A stretch of 64,000 nucleotides of DNA from Candidatus Nanohalarchaeota archaeon (GCA_022729235.1 JALDAJ010000001.1:248001-312000), one strand, 5' to 3'; shown: positions 1 through 10,123, counted from the stretch's first letter. Notes: a model not told the origin generated them from the sequence alone. Program-made: numbers and translations.

Positions 1-322
1 CTATGTAGCGTTCGAACAAGTCCTCTTTACGTCCCGGATACTCTCCTGACTCCGGGAGCGCTATCGCGTAGTGGAAGTCTCCCGGCTTTATCATTATCGC
101 GGAGCCACCGGTCAGCCTCCTGTTAAGCGGCAGACCGTCACCCTTTATCTCCCCCTGATTCACGTGATTCAGGGGTTCCGATCTTGCAAGAGAGATTCCT
201 TCTTTACTGAACTCCGAGACATCGACGACAGGCATACCTTCTCTCGCCCGGCTGAGATGGCGATTGTAAGCCGAGAAGACCTTCTCTATATCGCCTTCTA
301 TACTCTGTAGTTCCGCGTCCAT
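1..322 (-). CDS. Lipoate/biotin protein ligase family protein, 3' end outside window
   Basis: Reading backwards from the ATG at 322 gives the first 107 residues before the window edge. Residues 68-76 read RRLTGGSAI, followed by DFHYAIALP at 82-90. RRx(S/T)GG(G/S)A is the signature of the lipoate/biotin A/B ligase superfamily (LplA, LipB, BPL), which transfers an activated acyl cofactor to a lysine of a carrier domain. The true substrate cannot be told from this fragment, and no carrier-domain gene is visible in the window. The family assignment is fairly sure; the specific activity is not. Confidence 0.75.
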   Translation of the reverse strand, partial: MDAELQSIEGDIEKVFSAYNRHLSRAREGMPVVDVSEFSKEGISLARSEPLNHVNQGEIKGDGLPLNRRLTGGSAIMIKPGDFHYAIALPESGEYPGRKEDLFERYI

Positions 323-400
323 CTTTAACCGTAGATGAAAATAGGCGACACTACCTGTTAAAAAACTAGTCACCAACTCAGTTTACAGTATTCTCCATAC

Positions 401-415
401 GCGGGGGTAGCCAAG
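401..415 (+). repeat. Truncated copy of the tRNA-Leu 5' end
   Basis: The 15 bases GCGGGGGTAGCCAAG match exactly the first 15 bases of the tRNA-Leu gene at 467-481, 66 bp downstream. The copy stops after the 5' acceptor strand and the start of the D-arm, so it cannot make a tRNA. The DNA between the copies holds an inverted repeat, CTTGCC (421-426) with GGCAAG (449-454). Similar terminal duplications lie beside tRNA-Ala and tRNA-Phe in this window. Confidence 0.6.
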
Positions 416-466
416 AATAGCTTGCCAACCCCCTCCTCAAAAACAATAGGCAAGCCTTTACCCCAT

Positions 467-549
467 GCGGGGGTAGCCAAGTGGCCAAAGGCGCAGGATT
501 TAGGCTCCTGTCCTGCAGAGGTTCGCAGGTTCGAATCCTGTCCCCCGCA
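467..549 (+). tRNA. tRNA-Leu (anticodon UAG)
   Basis: Acceptor GCGGGGG (467-473) pairs with CCCCCGC (542-548), with discriminator A at 549. The anticodon stem CAGGA/TCCTG encloses the loop TTTAGGC, giving anticodon UAG. A long variable arm and T-arm GCAGG-TTCGAAT-CCTGT are present, as expected of a class II leucine tRNA. There is no intron and the CCA tail is not encoded. Confidence 0.95.
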
Positions 550-615
550 CTATTACATCTCGCTCAAGACAGCGACCTGCAAACATTCCATGTTTGCTCT
601 ATCTCAAAAGATGTC

Positions 616-1266
616 TCAGGAAGCCTCCGGCAACAGTTCTGGGAGAACATCTTGAGCGGTATAGGGTGATACTGCAAAGCCTGTGTCCGGTCCCTGTCTG
701 GCACTGATTATACCTGCTACTTCTCCTTCTTGAGTTATCATAGGTCCGCCTGAATTACCTGGTCGTATAGATGCCTCTATCCTCACCGCGTCCTCTATTG
801 TAACACCTTCCTGGGTCATGACGGAATGGTTTAAGCCACTTACTTCTCCTATAGTAGTCTTCTTCCCCTGTCCGTGCGGATTACCTATTATAAGCAGTTC
901 CTGGTTCTTTTCCGGAAGCTCTTCAGCTATCTCAAGTTCATCGGCTTCAGACGGTATTTCCTCCATTTCCAGCACTGCTAGGTCGCTGTCGTAGTCCCTG
1001 CCTACAATCTCCGCATTTTTCCATTCTCCCTCACCGAAGCTTACGTGTATTGTTCCCAGAGGATTGTTTCTAGGGGCTACAACATGGTTATTTGTAACGA
1101 TGTAGTTTGACTCGTAAACAAAACCTGATCCCATATTCAGCTCCTCCCCTCCCCACCCCTTGATTTCGACCACAGATTCGCTATAACTCTCGTCAAAGCC
1201 CTCAATCTCTGCTGCTGCAGGATACACCAGAAAAGCCACGATAACTAGGAGATAGACCGGTTTCAT
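616..1266 (-). CDS. Secreted trypsin-family serine protease (HtrA/DegP-like, no PDZ domain)
   Basis: This is a 216-residue protein with a signal peptide: a hydrophobic core at residues 4-15 followed by PAAAE near 20. The catalytic triad is readable: His61 in TNNHVV, Asp95 in DSDLAVL, and Ser172 in PGNSGGP. These are the family motifs of HtrA-like proteases, but the protein ends soon after the protease domain and lacks a PDZ repeat. It probably acts outside the cell on unfolded or host surface proteins. It stands alone on the reverse strand. Confidence 0.85.
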   Translation of the reverse strand: MKPVYLLVIVAFLVYPAAAEIEGFDESYSESVVEIKGWGGEELNMGSGFVYESNYIVTNNHVVAPRNNPLGTIHVSFGEGEWKNAEIVGRDYDSDLAVLEMEEIPSEADELEIAEELPEKNQELLIIGNPHGQGKKTTIGEVSGLNHSVMTQEGVTIEDAVRIEASIRPGNSGGPMITQEGEVAGIISARQGPDTGFAVSPYTAQDVLPELLPEAS

Positions 1267-1360
1267 TGTCTTATCTATCTATATTTCTCAGTTTTGAAGA
1301 ACTCCTGTAGCGTATGTAATATTTGACGCTATATCAATTCCAGAAGAATCATATAAACCC

Positions 1361-1687
1361 TTAATAGTCATCTTCATCCTCTCTTACCTCATCCCAGAGT
1401 TCATCGAGACCGTTCTCACGGTATACCTCTCCTACCCTGTCATGCATTCCATCCATTAAACCTTCAAGCCCTTTGGCACCTACCACTGCACCGAGCATGA
1501 ACGCGCTGACAGAGTTATAATCAGAATAACTGTATAGCAATCCTGTAGCGGCTACCGGCTGGTACGTTTCTTGTCCAGCATTCCCAGGAAGTTTCCCTGC
1601 ATCATCAAGCAACCGCAGGGAACCGGCTATGCTAGCTGAAATCGTGGCTCCGGCTAGAAAGCTCCCTGCATACACAGAATCCTCCAT
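1361..1687 (-). CDS. Small membrane-associated protein of unknown function
   Basis: This 108-residue protein has two glycine/alanine-rich hydrophobic stretches (about residues 8-24 and 61-75) and a very acidic C-terminus ending DEVREDEDDY. It begins 6 bp after the stop of the DUF502 membrane protein at 1694 and is read in the same direction, so the two are probably co-transcribed. I recognise no family. Confidence 0.6.
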   Translation of the reverse strand: MEDSVYAGSFLAGATISASIAGSLRLLDDAGKLPGNAGQETYQPVAATGLLYSYSDYNSVSAFMLGAVVGAKGLEGLMDGMHDRVGEVYRENGLDELWDEVREDEDDY

Positions 1688-1693
1688 CGGAAA

Positions 1694-2383
1694 TCACGGG
1701 TCGATGTGCCTCCCTTTTCCAGTCACCTGTTTCTGTTCAAACCCGGCGCCGAAACCGGCGCTCAGGACGCGGGTTATAGCCTCAGTTTTCGTCTCATCGG
1801 TTCTCGTCACCCATTGCTCATCTATCTCAACGAGGAAACCGGAGGTTATATTCGGGGAGGTCGGTATAAATACAAGGTTTTGTCCTCTTTTGCACCCGTT
1901 ACCAGTCTCAAACCCGGTGATTTTCATCCCTCCTAGGTCAACTTTAACCGGGTGCCCGAAGTCAGAGCTTCCGAGGACTGTGTCAGCAGTTGTCTTTGTT
2001 GCACTGTAAACCGTGCCCAAAATAGGCGTCTTACCGATTGTCCTGTCAACACCATCCTCTAAACGTGTACCATAACCAGTACTTGCAAACTTTCCTATAC
2101 CTGCGACCGCGATACCTCCAAGTACAGAGATAACTATCAGCTTTATAGCCTGGTTAACATAGTAATAAGAGGTAATTTCCAGGAAACCTGTCGCCGGTAC
2201 ACCGCTCATAAGTCCGAGAATCCAGAAAACGATAGCCAGCGTGATTATTATCGGCGATAAGAAAATTAGACCTGCTGCCATCGAGCTACTGCTTCTCCCT
2301 AGAAACCCTGGTTCCTTTCCAGACACCGTCTTTAATTCCCTGTTCTCATCCATTTCTACCCCCTCCTCTCCAAGCGTATTCAT
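1694..2383 (-). CDS. DUF502 family membrane protein
   Basis: This 229-residue protein has two transmembrane segments, at about residues 35-58 and 79-97. A soluble domain follows with the DUF502 hallmarks GTVYSATKTTAD, GFETGNG and VFIPTSPNITSGFLVEI. DUF502 proteins are widespread small membrane proteins of unknown function and are common in haloarchaea. The ATG at 2383 gives the longest form; Met11 is an alternative start. The small membrane gene at 1361 follows directly. Confidence 0.8.
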   Translation of the reverse strand: MNTLGEEGVEMDENRELKTVSGKEPGFLGRSSSSMAAGLIFLSPIIITLAIVFWILGLMSGVPATGFLEITSYYYVNQAIKLIVISVLGGIAVAGIGKFASTGYGTRLEDGVDRTIGKTPILGTVYSATKTTADTVLGSSDFGHPVKVDLGGMKITGFETGNGCKRGQNLVFIPTSPNITSGFLVEIDEQWVTRTDETKTEAITRVLSAGFGAGFEQKQVTGKGRHIDP

Positions 2384-2737
2384 TCTTACATGAAGACAAG
2401 GCTGGGTATCTCTGGATTAAAATAATAGTTACACCAGGAAATCCTCACTTTCAATATAGCCCTCTGAAAACCCTTGTATCCCTCCGCTTACCTCTCTATC
2501 CTCCGTCCCTCTAAAAGCTTTATACAGGCTCAGATATAGAAACAAAGAAGTAATAACAGGTTTAAAAGAATATAGCTGTAGTAAAATAGTTTTTATCATT
2601 AAATAGTTCAGTAAATAGCCTATATTAGGATTTAACTTTCTTTAAAAACTTCTTTGAAAGATAAAAGCTTTATACGTTCGGCAAAAGAGTCGAACAACCC
2701 AAAAACCACAGAAATAACTTTCATGAGGTGATACTAT
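2384..2737. other. AT-rich divergent intergenic region
   Basis: About 350 bp lie between divergent genes and are clearly richer in A+T than the flanks. The 13-mer AAAAGCTTTATAC occurs twice, at 2512-2524 and inside the longer stretch at 2661-2676. The second copy contains a TATA-like element about 65 bp before the ATG at 2738. A Shine-Dalgarno-like GAGGTGAT lies just before that ATG. I see no RNA gene or further coding sequence. Confidence 0.4.
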
Positions 2738-3499
2738 ATGACAGACGATACAGACAGTAGTGACACGATAGATGTAGGAGAAGATGTTGACACAGATGTA
2801 AAAGGCGTAGGAGAAGACGTTGATACAACTAAAACCGAGGACAGAAATCTACGGCAACGTACCCGGGACTACTTTACAGCAGATGAAGATACAGAAGAAG
2901 GCTGGGGAGCACCCGCAGCAGGCACCCGATTCAGCAGAAGAGGATTTGTTACAGGTGCCGGAGCAGCAGTAATCGGTGCAGGAGTTCTAGGATACGGAGC
3001 CACGGAAGCAGATCTTCTAAACGAGGATCCGGCAGCACCAGCCCCTCCAGCAGTAGATGAAACACCGACACCCACCCCTGAGCCAGGAGTAGCTATAGAA
3101 AGGGAGAACGAATACCGGTTCGACTCCGAGCAAGAGTTAAAGGAAGCGACCCCGGAGGACTGGGTATGCAACCCTTCACCGGGGAACTACCTCGCCACAT
3201 TCAACTCTGACGAAGTAGAAGACTTGCTTACTGAGGGCGACCTCCACGGTACAGACCCAACTGGAACTCTAAACTCTGAAGAACGGGCAATGGACCTCGG
3301 CGACATAACGCCGCACCAAGGCCTTTACGCCCTAGACGTCGACCGGAGAAGTACCGACGATGGAGAAGAATACGGATTCTTTGTCCAGATTGTAGGTCAG
3401 GAAGAGGGAGGAGTCTACGCGACCAGGGGCGCAGCAGTCGAGATGATAGACGAACTTGAAAGACAGGACGATCTCGAAGGTTTCTACGAATGCACATGA
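2738..3499 (+). CDS. Tat-exported acidic protein of unknown function
   Basis: This is a 253-residue protein. A 65-residue acidic N-terminal extension, with GVGEDVDT and a similar upstream repeat, precedes a twin-arginine signal: S-R-R-G-F-V at 66-71 followed by a hydrophobic core to about 90. Then comes a proline/threonine-rich linker (TPTPTPEPG) and a compact C-terminal domain with two cysteines. Tat export of folded proteins is the main export route in halophilic archaea. The N-terminal extension ahead of the twin arginines is unusually long. It starts a three-gene run of exported proteins ending at 5561. Confidence 0.75.
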   Translation: MTDDTDSSDTIDVGEDVDTDVKGVGEDVDTTKTEDRNLRQRTRDYFTADEDTEEGWGAPAAGTRFSRRGFVTGAGAAVIGAGVLGYGATEADLLNEDPAAPAPPAVDETPTPTPEPGVAIERENEYRFDSEQELKEATPEDWVCNPSPGNYLATFNSDEVEDLLTEGDLHGTDPTGTLNSEERAMDLGDITPHQGLYALDVDRRSTDDGEEYGFFVQIVGQEEGGVYATRGAAVEMIDELERQDDLEGFYECT

Positions 3500-3516
3500 A
3501 GACGAGGTGAGAAGTA

Positions 3517-4824
3517 ATGAAATCTAGAAACCTCAGAGCCCCTCTTATTTTATTCTTAACCTTATTCCTGGCAGCAGGAGCTCTGGCTCTTGGAGAGGCA
3601 AGTACCTCCAGTTTCGGGAGCGACATGGAAGACAGAGACGTAGATGACGATCTCAGGTCAGGATTCGGAGATGACATCTACGATGAAGGACAGTCTGAAG
3701 AGTCAACCACGTCCAGCTCTGAGTCCACAGATTCGTCTACCCAAAGCACAGATTCAGAAAATGAAGAGACCACAGGAATCTCCTCTGAAGACTTTGGTGG
3801 AGACATAGATGACGAAGGAACATCAAGAGACGGATTCGGAGATGATATAGACGACGAGACAGGTGAGGAAGAAACCGAAGAAACAGAGGATACAGAAGTT
3901 ACGTCTGAAGACTTTGGTGAAGATATAGATGACGAAGGAACATCAAGAGACGGATTCGGAGACGACACAGATGATGAAGGATCACCAAGAGACGGATTCG
4001 GAGACGACACAGATGATGAAGGATCACCAAGAGACGGATTCGGAGACGACGTAGATGACGAATCGCCTGGCGATGGACCGGAAGATGAACCAGCTGACGA
4101 AGAGCAGGATGAAACAGAAGAAAACGAGGAAGAATCCGAGTCAGCTGCTGACGCTATAGACCCAGAACTCTCCTCTTCAGTCTGGCCCGGAACAGTGAAC
4201 ATAGGAGAGACTGTAACCGTTACAGGCAACGTCGTGGGAGTGGAAGATGAAGAGCTGACCGTCATGACCAACACAGGGATAGTCTCAACAGAACAAGTAG
4301 ATGGACAGCAGACCTTCCAGACCACGTTCACTCCTGAAGAGACAGGTACACACGAAGTAGAAGTTGTGGTAGGAGAACTCAGCGAGACCCACGATATCGA
4401 AGTACAGTCTACAGTAGATATCGAATCAATCACCTGGCCGAGTTCAGTTGAAGAAGGAGAGAGCTTCCAGGTATGCGCCGAAGTCTCTTCCGAGGAAGAC
4501 CCCGAGGTCAGACTGCTAAAGGATGGAGCACAGGTCGAGGTTAAGACAGGAGACGGCACGAAATGCTTCACGACACAGCTCCACCAGGTAGGCGACCACC
4601 AGTTAACGGTCGAAGCAGAAGTTGACGGGGACAGCGACACGGAGACAACAACAGTAAATGCCTACACAGTAGCGACCGGTACAGAACCTCAGAACAACCA
4701 GGGTATGATAGGAAGCTTCATGGACTCCATGTCCGCGAACCTCGGACTTGTGATTGCCGCTATACTGGCAGTCGCACTCGCAGGGTATGTCTACAGCAGT
4801 AGCAGAAGCCGGAGCAAAACCTGA
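3517..4824 (+). CDS. Repeat-rich acidic surface protein with C-terminal membrane anchor
   Basis: This 435-residue protein starts 17 bp after the preceding gene. It has an N-terminal signal peptide (about residues 8-25), then tandem acidic repeats of the type DGFGDD(T/I)DDEG (about 45-190). Two beta-rich Ig-like segments follow (about 205-295 and 300-385), and then one transmembrane helix near 412-428 with an Arg/Lys-rich tail SSRSRSKT inside. The order signal, stalk, Ig-like domains, anchor is typical of archaeal surface proteins. It may be part of the cell-surface layer or an adhesin; function unknown. Confidence 0.75.
   Translation: MKSRNLRAPLILFLTLFLAAGALALGEASTSSFGSDMEDRDVDDDLRSGFGDDIYDEGQSEESTTSSSESTDSSTQSTDSENEETTGISSEDFGGDIDDEGTSRDGFGDDIDDETGEEETEETEDTEVTSEDFGEDIDDEGTSRDGFGDDTDDEGSPRDGFGDDTDDEGSPRDGFGDDVDDESPGDGPEDEPADEEQDETEENEEESESAADAIDPELSSSVWPGTVNIGETVTVTGNVVGVEDEELTVMTNTGIVSTEQVDGQQTFQTTFTPEETGTHEVEVVVGELSETHDIEVQSTVDIESITWPSSVEEGESFQVCAEVSSEEDPEVRLLKDGAQVEVKTGDGTKCFTTQLHQVGDHQLTVEAEVDGDSDTETTTVNAYTVATGTEPQNNQGMIGSFMDSMSANLGLVIAAILAVALAGYVYSSSRSRSKT
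3952..4050 (+). repeat. 42-bp in-frame tandem repeat
   Basis: Two exact 42-bp units (3952-3993 and 3994-4035) and 15 bases of a third encode repeated GFGDDTDDEGSPRD units in the surface protein. Diverged units occur upstream (from about 3790). The identity of the two units at DNA level points to recent expansion. There are no unique spacers, so this is not a CRISPR. Confidence 0.85.
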
Positions 4825-4889
4825 CAACCCCCCATTTCCTTTTCATTTTCTCCAGACAGGTACAAAGAAGGTGAAACAGGTGACCGAAG

Positions 4890-5561
4890 ATGAGAGAATA
4901 CCCAGAAAACGACAGTCAAATCCAGGAAGAAAACCCGGAGATAAACCGGAGAGACTACCTGAACGACTACGTAAAGCCTGCAGGAAAGGCTGCTCTGACA
5001 GGGAGTCTTGCAGGATGTTTCCACAGACCGACCGCTCCCAGACTGGAGGAGCGTGTCGAAGAAGTCGAAACCAGTATACGCCGGAACTTCCCCATAGGAG
5101 ACTACAACTTCAACTTTGAATGGAATACCACCGAACTAGATCTTTACCACATAGAGGAGACCAACGTACAGGACGCCAGTAACTTCGGGCTTTACGCAGA
5201 AGTAGACCTTGCCGATGACTCAGATGACCTATTTGGATGGCTGGAAGGAGCCTCCAGGGAAAGACAGGAACAGTTTTTCGAAATCCTCTCAGAACCTATG
5301 TACGACCTGAAGAACGAGATATACAGCGAGCTAAGAGACGCTACAGACCCCCAGAGACCGTTACACCGCAACCGTATAACCGAATACGGCGTACGGATAA
5401 ACGGAAGAAAATGCTCATATATCGAAGACTTCGTGCAGGGAGAAGACATGGACGAAACACTCAGGAGCGCAAGCCACTACAGAGACTACATAGGTACAGG
5501 AGAGGAAGTCCATGTAGAACTTGACAGAGGATGGCCATTCGGACTAGGATGGGTCTGCTAG
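4890..5561 (+). CDS. Putative Tat lipoprotein of unknown function
   Basis: This is a 223-residue protein. Residues 19-43 combine a twin-arginine motif (N-R-R-D-Y-L) with a hydrophobic stretch ending in the lipobox-like LAGC, Cys43. That is the layout of Tat-exported, lipid-anchored proteins common in haloarchaea. The mature part is acidic with no family I recognise. It follows the repeat-rich surface protein on the same strand and probably belongs to the same surface cluster. Confidence 0.65.
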   Translation: MREYPENDSQIQEENPEINRRDYLNDYVKPAGKAALTGSLAGCFHRPTAPRLEERVEEVETSIRRNFPIGDYNFNFEWNTTELDLYHIEETNVQDASNFGLYAEVDLADDSDDLFGWLEGASRERQEQFFEILSEPMYDLKNEIYSELRDATDPQRPLHRNRITEYGVRINGRKCSYIEDFVQGEDMDETLRSASHYRDYIGTGEEVHVELDRGWPFGLGWVC

Positions 5562-5639
5562 AAATCCATCCCATAAACTTCTTGACATAATTAAAAAGAT
5601 TCACAACCTCACCCCTTATTGACGACCACGATACAACGT

Positions 5640-5714
5640 GGTGGGGGTAGGTTAGCTGGTCTATACTCCGACCTTGTGGCGGTCGGGACGCGGGTTCGAA
5701 TCCCGCCCCCCGCC
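5640..5714 (+). tRNA. tRNA-His (anticodon GUG)
   Basis: GTGGGGG (5641-5647) pairs with CCCCCGC (5707-5713), with one G-U pair. G at 5640 faces discriminator C at 5714, the G-1:C73 pair that marks histidine tRNA. The anticodon stem CGACC/GGTCG encloses TTGTGGC, so the anticodon is GUG. T-arm GCGGG-TTCGAAT-CCCGC. There is no intron. The gene ends one base before the stop codon of the converging malic enzyme gene. Confidence 0.95.
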
Positions 5715-6875
5715 CTACCTTTCAACACCTGTTTCTCTCGCCGCCTCCTCTACTTTCTCCGCGACATCCATCGCCAGCTCACGATCAAGCGTTTCAGGAA
5801 CTATCTTATCTCTTTCAGACTCTACAAAATTCTTTATCGCCTCAGAGGCAGCCAGCTTCATCTCCTCGTTGATATCTGTTGCTCGGGCATCAAGCGCACC
5901 CCTGAAGACGCCCGGAAATGCAAGCGAGTTGTTCACCTGGTTGTCGAAGTCGGAGCGACCGGTCGCGGTGATGAAAGCTCCCGCGTCCCTCGCATCTTCT
6001 GGCATGATTTCGGGTTCAGGATTGGCGAGCGCGAAAACAACCGGGTCTTCTGCCATGCTCTCGATCATCTCCTCCGAGATGACACCTGCCGTAGAAAGAC
6101 CGATCACGGCGTCAGCACCCTCCATCGCGTCCTCCAGGGAACCCGACTCCTCCCTCGCAAGAGTCTTCTCCGCGAGTTCTGCCTTGTACCCATTTCCGCT
6201 CTCTGGATCCAGTACCCCCGAGGAGTCAACCGGAACAACTTTCTCCGCACCCGCGTTCACGAGAAAGTTCGCGACCGCGATTCCAGATGCTCCCGCACCT
6301 ATTATCACAATCCTCGAATCCTCCAGCGACTTCTCGGCGAGTTCGAGAGCGTTCTCCAGCGCCGCCTTAACTACTATAGCAGTGCCGTGCTGGTCGTCGT
6401 GGAAGACCGGTATATCCAGCTTCTCCTTCAAATCTTCTTCTATCTCGAAGCATTTAGGCGCGGATATATCCTCCAGGTTGATACCTCCAAACGTCGGAGC
6501 CATCCTTTCCACTGATTCGATTATTTTGTCCGTATCCTGAACATCCAGAACAACCGGGAAGCCATCGACATCTCCGAACTTTTTCATCAGGTTTGCCTTC
6601 CCTTCCATGACCGGCATCGATGCCTCCGGACCTATATCACCCAGCCCGAGTACAGCGCTTCCATCACTCACAACTGCGACCAGGTTACCCTTGCTGGTGT
6701 ACTGGTAAGCGTTCTCCCTGTCCCTATCGATCTCGTGACAGGGTTCTGCGACGCCCGGAGTGTAGACCAGTCCGAGGTCTTCCGCGTCATCTATCTCCAC
6801 GGATGGTTCGACACTGATTTTCCCAGGGTTCTTTGAGTGAAGTTCGAGAGCTTCTTCTCTATCTACCATAGACAA
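5715..6875 (-). CDS. Malic enzyme (oxaloacetate-decarboxylating malate dehydrogenase)
   Basis: This 386-residue protein matches the short bacterial/archaeal malic enzymes. Substrate-side motifs are [11 protein letters not shown] (35-45) and [20 protein letters not shown] (70-89). The metal/catalytic region reads [15 protein letters not shown] and FHDDQHGTA. The nucleotide-binding motif is [10 protein letters not shown]. It converts malate to pyruvate and CO2 with reduction of NAD(P). With glutamate dehydrogenase next door (divergent at 6962) it links amino-acid carbon to central metabolism. Confidence 0.93.
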   Translation of the reverse strand: MSMVDREEALELHSKNPGKISVEPSVEIDDAEDLGLVYTPGVAEPCHEIDRDRENAYQYTSKGNLVAVVSDGSAVLGLGDIGPEASMPVMEGKANLMKKFGDVDGFPVVLDVQDTDKIIESVERMAPTFGGINLEDISAPKCFEIEEDLKEKLDIPVFHDDQHGTAIVVKAALENALELAEKSLEDSRIVIIGAGASGIAVANFLVNAGAEKVVPVDSSGVLDPESGNGYKAELAEKTLAREESGSLEDAMEGADAVIGLSTAGVISEEMIESMAEDPVVFALANPEPEIMPEDARDAGAFITATGRSDFDNQVNNSLAFPGVFRGALDARATDINEEMKLAASEAIKNFVESERDKIVPETLDRELAMDVAEKVEEAARETGVER

Positions 6876-6961
6876 ACCTGATTATCCCAGGAATTTAATC
6901 ATACCTACTTTACCTTGAGGTCACCAAAACAGCTAAAAGATAATTTATATTACCATGTAAT

Positions 6962-8188
6962 ATGTCCGAACTGGAAGACGCGCGTCAGAACCTGGAAGAA
7001 GCATTAAACGCCATAGGTAAGGAAGAATACTACGATCACCTGAAGCACCCTGAACGTTTCGTTGAAGTGAATTTTCCTGTATCAATGGACGACGGCTCGA
7101 AAAAAGTTTTTACCGGCTACCGTTCACAGCACTCGACCGTCCGAGGTCCTGGAAAAGGAGGTATCCGTTTCTCACCCAATGTCAACGAGGAGGAAGTAAA
7201 GGCGCTGTCTATCTGGATGAGCCTGAAGTGCGCAGTAGCAGATATCCCCTACGGCGGTGCGAAAGGAGGAGTGATTGTAGACACAGAAGAGATCTCACAT
7301 GCAGAAGAAGAGCGCCTATCCCGCAGGTACATCGATGCAATAGCAGAAGTGATAGGCGTGAACCACGATGTCCCGGCGCCGGACATGAACACTACAAGCA
7401 AGCACATGGCGTGGATGATGGACGAATACAGCAGCGACAACCGGGAACACCGTCCAGGAGTAATAACCGGGAAACCCGTAGAAGCTTTCGGAAGCGAAGG
7501 CAGAGATGTCGCAACCGGATACGGTGCTGCATATGTTATAGAGAGGATAATAGAAGACGAGAATTTAAACCCTGATGAACTTACCGCTGCGATCCAGGGA
7601 TTCGGTAATGCGGCATCACCTGCGGTCAAGAAACTTATCGATATGGGTGTGAACGTCGTCGCGGTCTCCGACCACATCGGCGCCACCTACAACGAGAACG
7701 GGTTCACCCGGGAAGAGTTGACCAGCTGCGACAATGATCCGGGAATAGTATGTAAAGCCGGAGAAGACCTGGAAAACGGCGAACTCCTGGAGCTTGAAGT
7801 CGACTTCCTGGTACCCGCAGCTATCGAGAACGTGATAACGGAAGAAAACGCGGACAACGTCTCCGCGGACTACGTAGTGGAAATCGCGAACGGACCTACC
7901 ACTAGAGAGGCGGACGAGATACTGGAAGAAAAAGACATCACAATGGTCCCGGGTATCCTCGCGAACTCGGGCGGAGTAACTGTCTCCTACTACGAATGGG
8001 TTCAGAACCGGACCGGAGAGTACTGGACGAAAGAAGAAGTGCTGGAAAGACTGAGGGAAAACATCCAGAACGCCTACGAACAGTTCAGGCAGGTACAGGA
8101 GGAAGAAGATGTCTACGGACGCCAGGCAGCCTACATTATGGGTGCCAGAAAAATAGTCGAGGCACTTGAGTCACGCGAATACATGTGA
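6962..8188 (+). CDS. gdhA: Glutamate dehydrogenase (Glu/Leu/Phe/Val dehydrogenase family)
   Basis: This 408-residue protein has RGPGKGGIRF (61-70) and the catalytic-lysine motif PYGGAKGG (96-103). It also has APDMNT and a Rossmann segment around IQGFGNAASP, all diagnostic of hexameric glutamate dehydrogenases. It interconverts glutamate and 2-oxoglutarate plus ammonia. A TATA-like CTAAAAGAT lies about 25 bp before the start ATG, suggesting a leaderless transcript. Cofactor preference cannot be read reliably. Confidence 0.93.
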   Translation: MSELEDARQNLEEALNAIGKEEYYDHLKHPERFVEVNFPVSMDDGSKKVFTGYRSQHSTVRGPGKGGIRFSPNVNEEEVKALSIWMSLKCAVADIPYGGAKGGVIVDTEEISHAEEERLSRRYIDAIAEVIGVNHDVPAPDMNTTSKHMAWMMDEYSSDNREHRPGVITGKPVEAFGSEGRDVATGYGAAYVIERIIEDENLNPDELTAAIQGFGNAASPAVKKLIDMGVNVVAVSDHIGATYNENGFTREELTSCDNDPGIVCKAGEDLENGELLELEVDFLVPAAIENVITEENADNVSADYVVEIANGPTTREADEILEEKDITMVPGILANSGGVTVSYYEWVQNRTGEYWTKEEVLERLRENIQNAYEQFRQVQEEEDVYGRQAAYIMGARKIVEALESREYM

Positions 8189-8230
8189 CTCCCGTCCGAT
8201 CCACATCAAACATTCAAACGAGTCTAACCC

Positions 8231-8240
8231 TTTATAAGAT
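8231..8240 (+). promoter_or_regulatory. Likely rRNA promoter TATA box
   Basis: TTTATAAGAT follows CTAACCC in the gap between glutamate dehydrogenase and 16S rRNA, about 160 bp before the left arm of the pre-16S processing stem. It is the best archaeal TATA-like element in this leader. Downstream the leader has the inverted repeat AAACTCT/AGAGTTT (8311-8328). Confidence 0.5.
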
Positions 8241-8392
8241 TTAACGGCGACTGTAATCTTGCTCGCAGCGATACACAAGTTGCGGGCGTAAATGAAATGC
8301 CCAAGACATAAACTCTGTATAGAGTTTATTATCACAGGAGGCTCTCGACGAGTTTCCGGGAGGGCGAAGATGAGCGTCATATTTTTTGATGT

Positions 8393-8410
8393 GATGTAGG
8401 AAGAGACGGA
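8393..8410 (+). other. Left arm of pre-16S processing stem
   Basis: Positions 8393-8410 (GATGTAGGAAGAGACGGA) can pair with 10106-10123 downstream of the 16S gene over 18 bp with a single G-U pair. GATAGC (8416-8421) and GCTATC (10085-10090) extend the pairing after internal loops. Long flanking stems with a bulge-helix-bulge cut by the splicing endonuclease are the standard way archaeal 16S is released. Confidence 0.7.
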
Positions 8411-8467
8411 ACTTTGATAGCATCCATGCGGAGCTGTCTTATGTTTGACAGCTCCACGGTGTGTTCC

Positions 8468-8521
8468 ACGGCTTTCTCCGTTCAGGAGATAGCCGTTTGA
8501 GAAACCTGTTCTGCAGGTTTC
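8468..8521 (+). repeat. Two-hairpin A-B module, pre-16S leader copy
   Basis: Hairpin A pairs ACGGC (8468-8472) with GCCGT (8492-8496) and CTCC (8476-8479) with GGAG (8485-8488) across an internal loop. Spacer TTGA (8497-8500) leads to hairpin B, GAAACCTG (8501-8508) with CAGGTTTC (8514-8521), followed by GA. The same order, spacer pattern and GA flanks occur after 23S rRNA, inside RNase P RNA and in two tRNA introns. It lies between the processing stem and mature 16S; a further hairpin (CTCCAAC/GTTGGAG) sits just before the 16S 5' end. Confidence 0.6.
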
Positions 8522-8553
8522 GACGTCAGAACCCTCCAACATTTGTTGGAGCA

Positions 8554-10026
<1,473 letters not shown>

Positions 10027-10036
10027 AGAAAACTTA

Positions 10037-10123
10037 GCTTCTGCCACACAACCGGCAGAAGCCTCACACATCACTTCCAGGAACGCTATCAGCCTGGAAT
10101 GAGAATCCGTCTCTTCTTACATC
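10037..10123 (+). other. Pre-16S trailer: hairpin and right arm of processing stem
   Basis: GCTTCTGCC (10037-10045) and GGCAGAAGC (10054-10062) form a 9-bp hairpin just after 16S. TTCCAGG/CCTGGAA around 10076-10099 can form a second hairpin. Positions 10106-10123 pair with 8393-8410 to close the pre-16S. The next open reading frame starts at 10197. Confidence 0.55.

Noticed and set aside
3952-4050. CRISPR array at the 42-bp repeats
   Set aside because: The repeats are in frame, without unique spacers, and encode protein.
3678-4640. 320-codon serine-rich minus-strand frame
   Set aside because: It is the antisense shadow of the Asp/Glu-rich surface protein; acidic codons read backwards give serine-rich frames.
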